The translations under genes and the position numbers were made by a program. Below are positions 7,107 through 9,330 of a stretch of DNA of 9,330 nt, piece after piece (the stretch's first letter is position 1; every line of letters begins with the position of its first letter). The notes below the pieces were generated by a model. The model had not been told where the DNA came from and made no database searches. It was given only the letters and a program-made list of their open reading frames with translations. Source of the stretch: an uncultured Gammaproteobacteria bacterium (GTDB taxonomy: Bacteria; Pseudomonadota; Gammaproteobacteria; Pseudomonadales; Azotimanducaceae_A). The stretch spans positions 1-9,330 of the forward strand of contig CAJWGQ010000114.1 in assembly GCA_913041025.1 (NCBI GenBank), written 5' to 3'.

Positions 7107-7805
7107 ATTAACAAACCACCTTCAAAAGTTGTTCAAAAAATCAGCCTTAACGACAGATCAAAAATACCAAATTACATAGCCGTTGAGGGCCCTATTGGAG
7201 CTGGCAAAACAACCTTAGCAAGGAACCTAGCTTTTGCTCTAGATTATCCCTGTTTATTTGAACCAGTAGTAGAAAATCCGTTTTTGGAGAAATTTTATAA
7301 TGGGCACTCAGCAAACCTTGCACTACCAACTCAGTTATTCTTTCTTCTTAATAGAACTCAACAAATTTCGGAAATTCCAACAAATGACCTCGTTGGGCCC
7401 ACATTGATCACAGACTTTTTGATAGAGAAGGATCGAATTTTTGCGGAAATCAATCTGAATCCAGATGAACTAACTTTATATACTCAAATAAGTAAGGCGA
7501 TCTATCAAGAAGGCCCGGTTCCAGACCTAGTCATTTATCTACAAGCTTCGGTACCAGTTTTAAGAAAGCGCATTCAAGCCAGAGGTATCGATTTTGAACA
7601 ATCCATAGAGACTAAGTACCTAGAAGAGCTTGTAGAGAAATACACAGAGTTTTTCCACCAATACGATGACACTCCGTTACTAATCATAAATGCTGAATCA
7701 ATTGATCTAGCAAGTAACGAGCTGCATTTCCTATCCTTAATCAATCAAATTATGGCAATGGATGGTTCCAGACATTTTTTTAATCCAAACCCATTATTCA
7801 TATAG
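7107..7805 (+). CDS. Deoxynucleoside kinase; start codon non-canonical or uncertain
   Basis: The protein is a P-loop kinase of the deoxynucleoside kinase family, transferring the ATP gamma-phosphate to the 5'-OH of a deoxynucleoside in dNTP salvage; specificity is not readable. It begins with YIAVEGPIGAGKTTLA (codons from 7173), with Walker A GPIGAGKT at 7188-7211. Then come FEPVVENPFLEKFY (from 7257), DFLIEKDRIFAE (from 7413, the D/E-R-S-like substrate segment), RKRIQARGIDFEQ (lid arginines) and the C-terminal SRHFFNP typical of the group found near folK/panB. The frame is open from 7074, after TAA at 7071, yet contains no ATG, GTG or TTG before the TTG at 7284, which would delete the P-loop. 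I placed the start at ATT 7107 (232 codons, weak GAG seven bases upstream). ATC 7140 and ATA 7164 (213 codons) are alternatives, as is a frameshift at the A6 run 7135-7140 from TTG 7129. Confidence 0.8.
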   Translation: MNKPPSKVVQKISLNDRSKIPNYIAVEGPIGAGKTTLARNLAFALDYPCLFEPVVENPFLEKFYNGHSANLALPTQLFFLLNRTQQISEIPTNDLVGPTLITDFLIEKDRIFAEINLNPDELTLYTQISKAIYQEGPVPDLVIYLQASVPVLRKRIQARGIDFEQSIETKYLEELVEKYTEFFHQYDDTPLLIINAESIDLASNELHFLSLINQIMAMDGSRHFFNPNPLFI

Positions 7806-7820
7806 AAAATCGCTGGTCAG

Positions 7821-9330
7821 ATGAAACCCAACAATACTAATTCGTGGCAAATTTTAGAAGAGCAAGCAAAGCTAATTAAAAATAATCCGGTTTTTGAGCA
7901 AGGACACGCTGAGTTCTTGGTGGAATTAAATGGTCTCAAGTTCGACTTTACCAATCAAATTTTTGATGAGCGTGTGCTAGCTAACCTAGTAGCACTAACC
8001 AATGAGACAAATTTAACAAAGGGAATAAAAGACCTCTTAGCCGGAGAACAAATCAACAAAAGTGAAGGGCAATCCGCTCTACATATTGGACTTCGTCATC
8101 CTGAGATCGCTCGTAAAACTGGGCAATATGATTCAGTACTTGGCCAATTCAAAAAAATGGTCGAGATAGAAAAATCTATAAACGAGGGCAATAGAAGAGG
8201 ATTTACGCACCGGCCCTTTACGGACCTAGTCCAAATCGGGATCGGCGGTTCACACCTAGGGTCAAAATTCCTTACAGAGGCTCTACGAGATTCTAAGACA
8301 GGCCAAGTCAACATCCATTTTATCTCCAATGTCGACCCAAATAATTTCTTTGAAATAACAAAGAAGTTAGATCCAGAGACAACTCTATTTATTGTGGTAT
8401 CAAAGTCGTTCAATACCATAGAAACAGCCGTCAACTTTCGGTCAGCTAGATCCTGGTTTGCAGAAAGAACCAACAAGTCAGAAGACTTTCATAAACATGT
8501 CATTGCAGTGACCGAAAATATTAACGCCGCACAGGTTTCCGGTATCAAAGAGCAAGATATTTTTACAATTCCTAAGTCAGTCGGCGGCAGGTACTCAATA
8601 TGGTCGGCGGGTTCCCTGGCCGCGTTGATTTATCTCGGCTCTAGCACCTTTCATCGATTTCTAAACGGAGCGGCTGAAGCTGACCAACATTTTATTGAAG
8701 AACGAGAAGAACTCAAAAACATCCCAGTAGTAAGCGCATTGTTTTCTATTTGGAACCGAAACTTTCTCGGCTCTGAAAGCCACGCACTTTTAGTATATAA
8801 CGAGAAACTGAAATCGTTAGTTGAATACCTGCAGCAGTTGGAAATGGAGAGCAATGGGAAATCCTATTCCAACGATAACGAATACCTCGACTATTCTACA
8901 TCACCAATAATTTGGGGCGGAGTTGGGACAAACGGACAGCATTCATACCACCAGTTATTACACCAGGGAACGAACCCTTTTTCCGCGAACTTCTATCTCG
9001 TCGCCAATCAGGGTGAGGATCTGTTGGAGCATCAGGAGTGGCTCATCGCTAATGCGTTAGCCCAAGCGAAGGTCCTAAAACATGGGAACCCAGCGGATGA
9101 TAAGAACCTTGATTATAAATCGCTAAAAGGCTGTCATCCATCTTCGACAATCCTAATTGATAAAATCACTCCAGAAGTAATCGGGACATTGCTAGCTGTC
9201 CACGAACATAAAGTTTTTTGCGAAGGGGCTTTATGGCAGATAAACTCATTTGATCAGTGGGGGGTGGAACATGGGAAAAATATGGCGCAATCAATTCACG
9301 CGAAGATAGTTGCAAGCCGAGGTGCGTCGC
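7821..9330 (+). CDS. pgi: Glucose-6-phosphate isomerase, 3' end beyond the window
   Basis: The enzyme interconverts glucose-6-phosphate and fructose-6-phosphate at the head of glycolysis and gluconeogenesis. The frame is open from ATG 7821 to the window edge (503 codons); probably a few dozen residues are missing. Family landmarks are in order: HRPFTDLVQIGIGGSHLG, SKSFNTIET (phosphate binding, codons from 8400), VGGRYSIWSA (from 8580), MESNGK, GTNGQHSYHQLLHQGT (from 8925) and FDQWGVEHGK (from 9249), whose Lys486 equals the catalytic lysine Lys514 of E. coli. By ungapped alignment to the E. coli sequence as I recall it, the acid/base Glu355 is Gly367 (in WGGVG) and His386 is Gly398. A WGGVG form occurs, I believe, in other gammaproteobacteria, so this need not mean inactivity. 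It lies 15 bases after the deoxynucleoside kinase gene, with no clear ribosome site of its own. Confidence 0.95.
   Translation, partial: MKPNNTNSWQILEEQAKLIKNNPVFEQGHAEFLVELNGLKFDFTNQIFDERVLANLVALTNETNLTKGIKDLLAGEQINKSEGQSALHIGLRHPEIARKTGQYDSVLGQFKKMVEIEKSINEGNRRGFTHRPFTDLVQIGIGGSHLGSKFLTEALRDSKTGQVNIHFISNVDPNNFFEITKKLDPETTLFIVVSKSFNTIETAVNFRSARSWFAERTNKSEDFHKHVIAVTENINAAQVSGIKEQDIFTIPKSVGGRYSIWSAGSLAALIYLGSSTFHRFLNGAAEADQHFIEEREELKNIPVVSALFSIWNRNFLGSESHALLVYNEKLKSLVEYLQQLEMESNGKSYSNDNEYLDYSTSPIIWGGVGTNGQHSYHQLLHQGTNPFSANFYLVANQGEDLLEHQEWLIANALAQAKVLKHGNPADDKNLDYKSLKGCHPSSTILIDKITPEVIGTLLAVHEHKVFCEGALWQINSFDQWGVEHGKNMAQSIHAKIVASRGAS

Noticed and set aside
7284..7286. TTG 7284 as the start of the deoxynucleoside kinase
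   Set aside because: It would remove the Walker A motif and the first strand, which are perfectly encoded upstream in the same frame.
8096..8476. 126-codon frame on the minus strand inside pgi
   Set aside because: It is fully antisense to conserved Pgi sequence (IGIGGSHLG, SKSFNT) and resembles no protein I know.
1..9330. Mobile elements, CRISPR arrays, tRNA or rRNA genes, riboswitches, and a hidden defence or biosynthetic system
   Set aside because: No repeats of suitable length, transposase or nuclease cassettes, or RNA-gene signatures were seen; the window is filled by recognisable housekeeping genes.

Overview
The window reads as a chromosomal housekeeping segment of a gammaproteobacterium with an AT-leaning genome. 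The main evidence is gene order. An aminotransferase–sfsA pair faces away from dksA–gluQRS–pcnB, and pgi lies further downstream, which matches the dksA region of Pseudomonas and relatives. The small intergenic gaps, overlapping genes and AT-rich composition would fit a streamlined, possibly marine, lineage, but that is inference. I see no mobile element, phage, CRISPR array, tRNA or rRNA. I found no undescribed multi-gene system. The points of interest are departures from expected sequence within known families.

Layout. (1) Positions 1-167 are a short leader region holding a possible promoter. (2) Positions 168-2445 (+) carry hemL (C5-pathway tetrapyrrole synthesis) and, one base later, a PfkB-family adenosine-kinase-like gene. 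(3) Positions 2442-4319 (-) carry a class I/II aminotransferase followed directly by sfsA. sfsA meets the kinase gene tail to tail, and their stop codons overlap. (4) Positions 4320-4437 are the divergent control region. (5) Positions 4438-7003 (+) carry dksA (RNA polymerase regulator), gluQRS (tRNA-Asp queuosine glutamylation) and pcnB (RNA polyadenylation); gluQRS and pcnB abut or overlap. (6) Positions 7004-7106 are non-coding, with a perfect -10 hexamer. (7) Positions ~7107-7805 (+) carry a deoxynucleoside kinase whose P-loop lies upstream of every ATG, GTG and TTG in its frame. (8) From 7821 to the window edge is pgi, without its C-terminus.

Four things stand out. The DksA-like protein at the usual dksA locus keeps only two of the four zinc-finger cysteines, in the Cys/Thr/Cys/Ala pattern of zinc-independent DksA2 proteins. 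The deoxynucleoside kinase needs a non-standard start codon or a frameshift. folK, panB and panC, commonly found between pcnB and pgi, are absent here. The Pgi protein appears to have glycine at both positions that carry the acid/base Glu and His in the E. coli enzyme.

Functionally this is a mixture of housekeeping jobs: haem precursor supply, nucleoside salvage (two kinases), stringent-response transcription control, tRNA and RNA modification, and the entry to glycolysis. There is no sign that the genes form one pathway.
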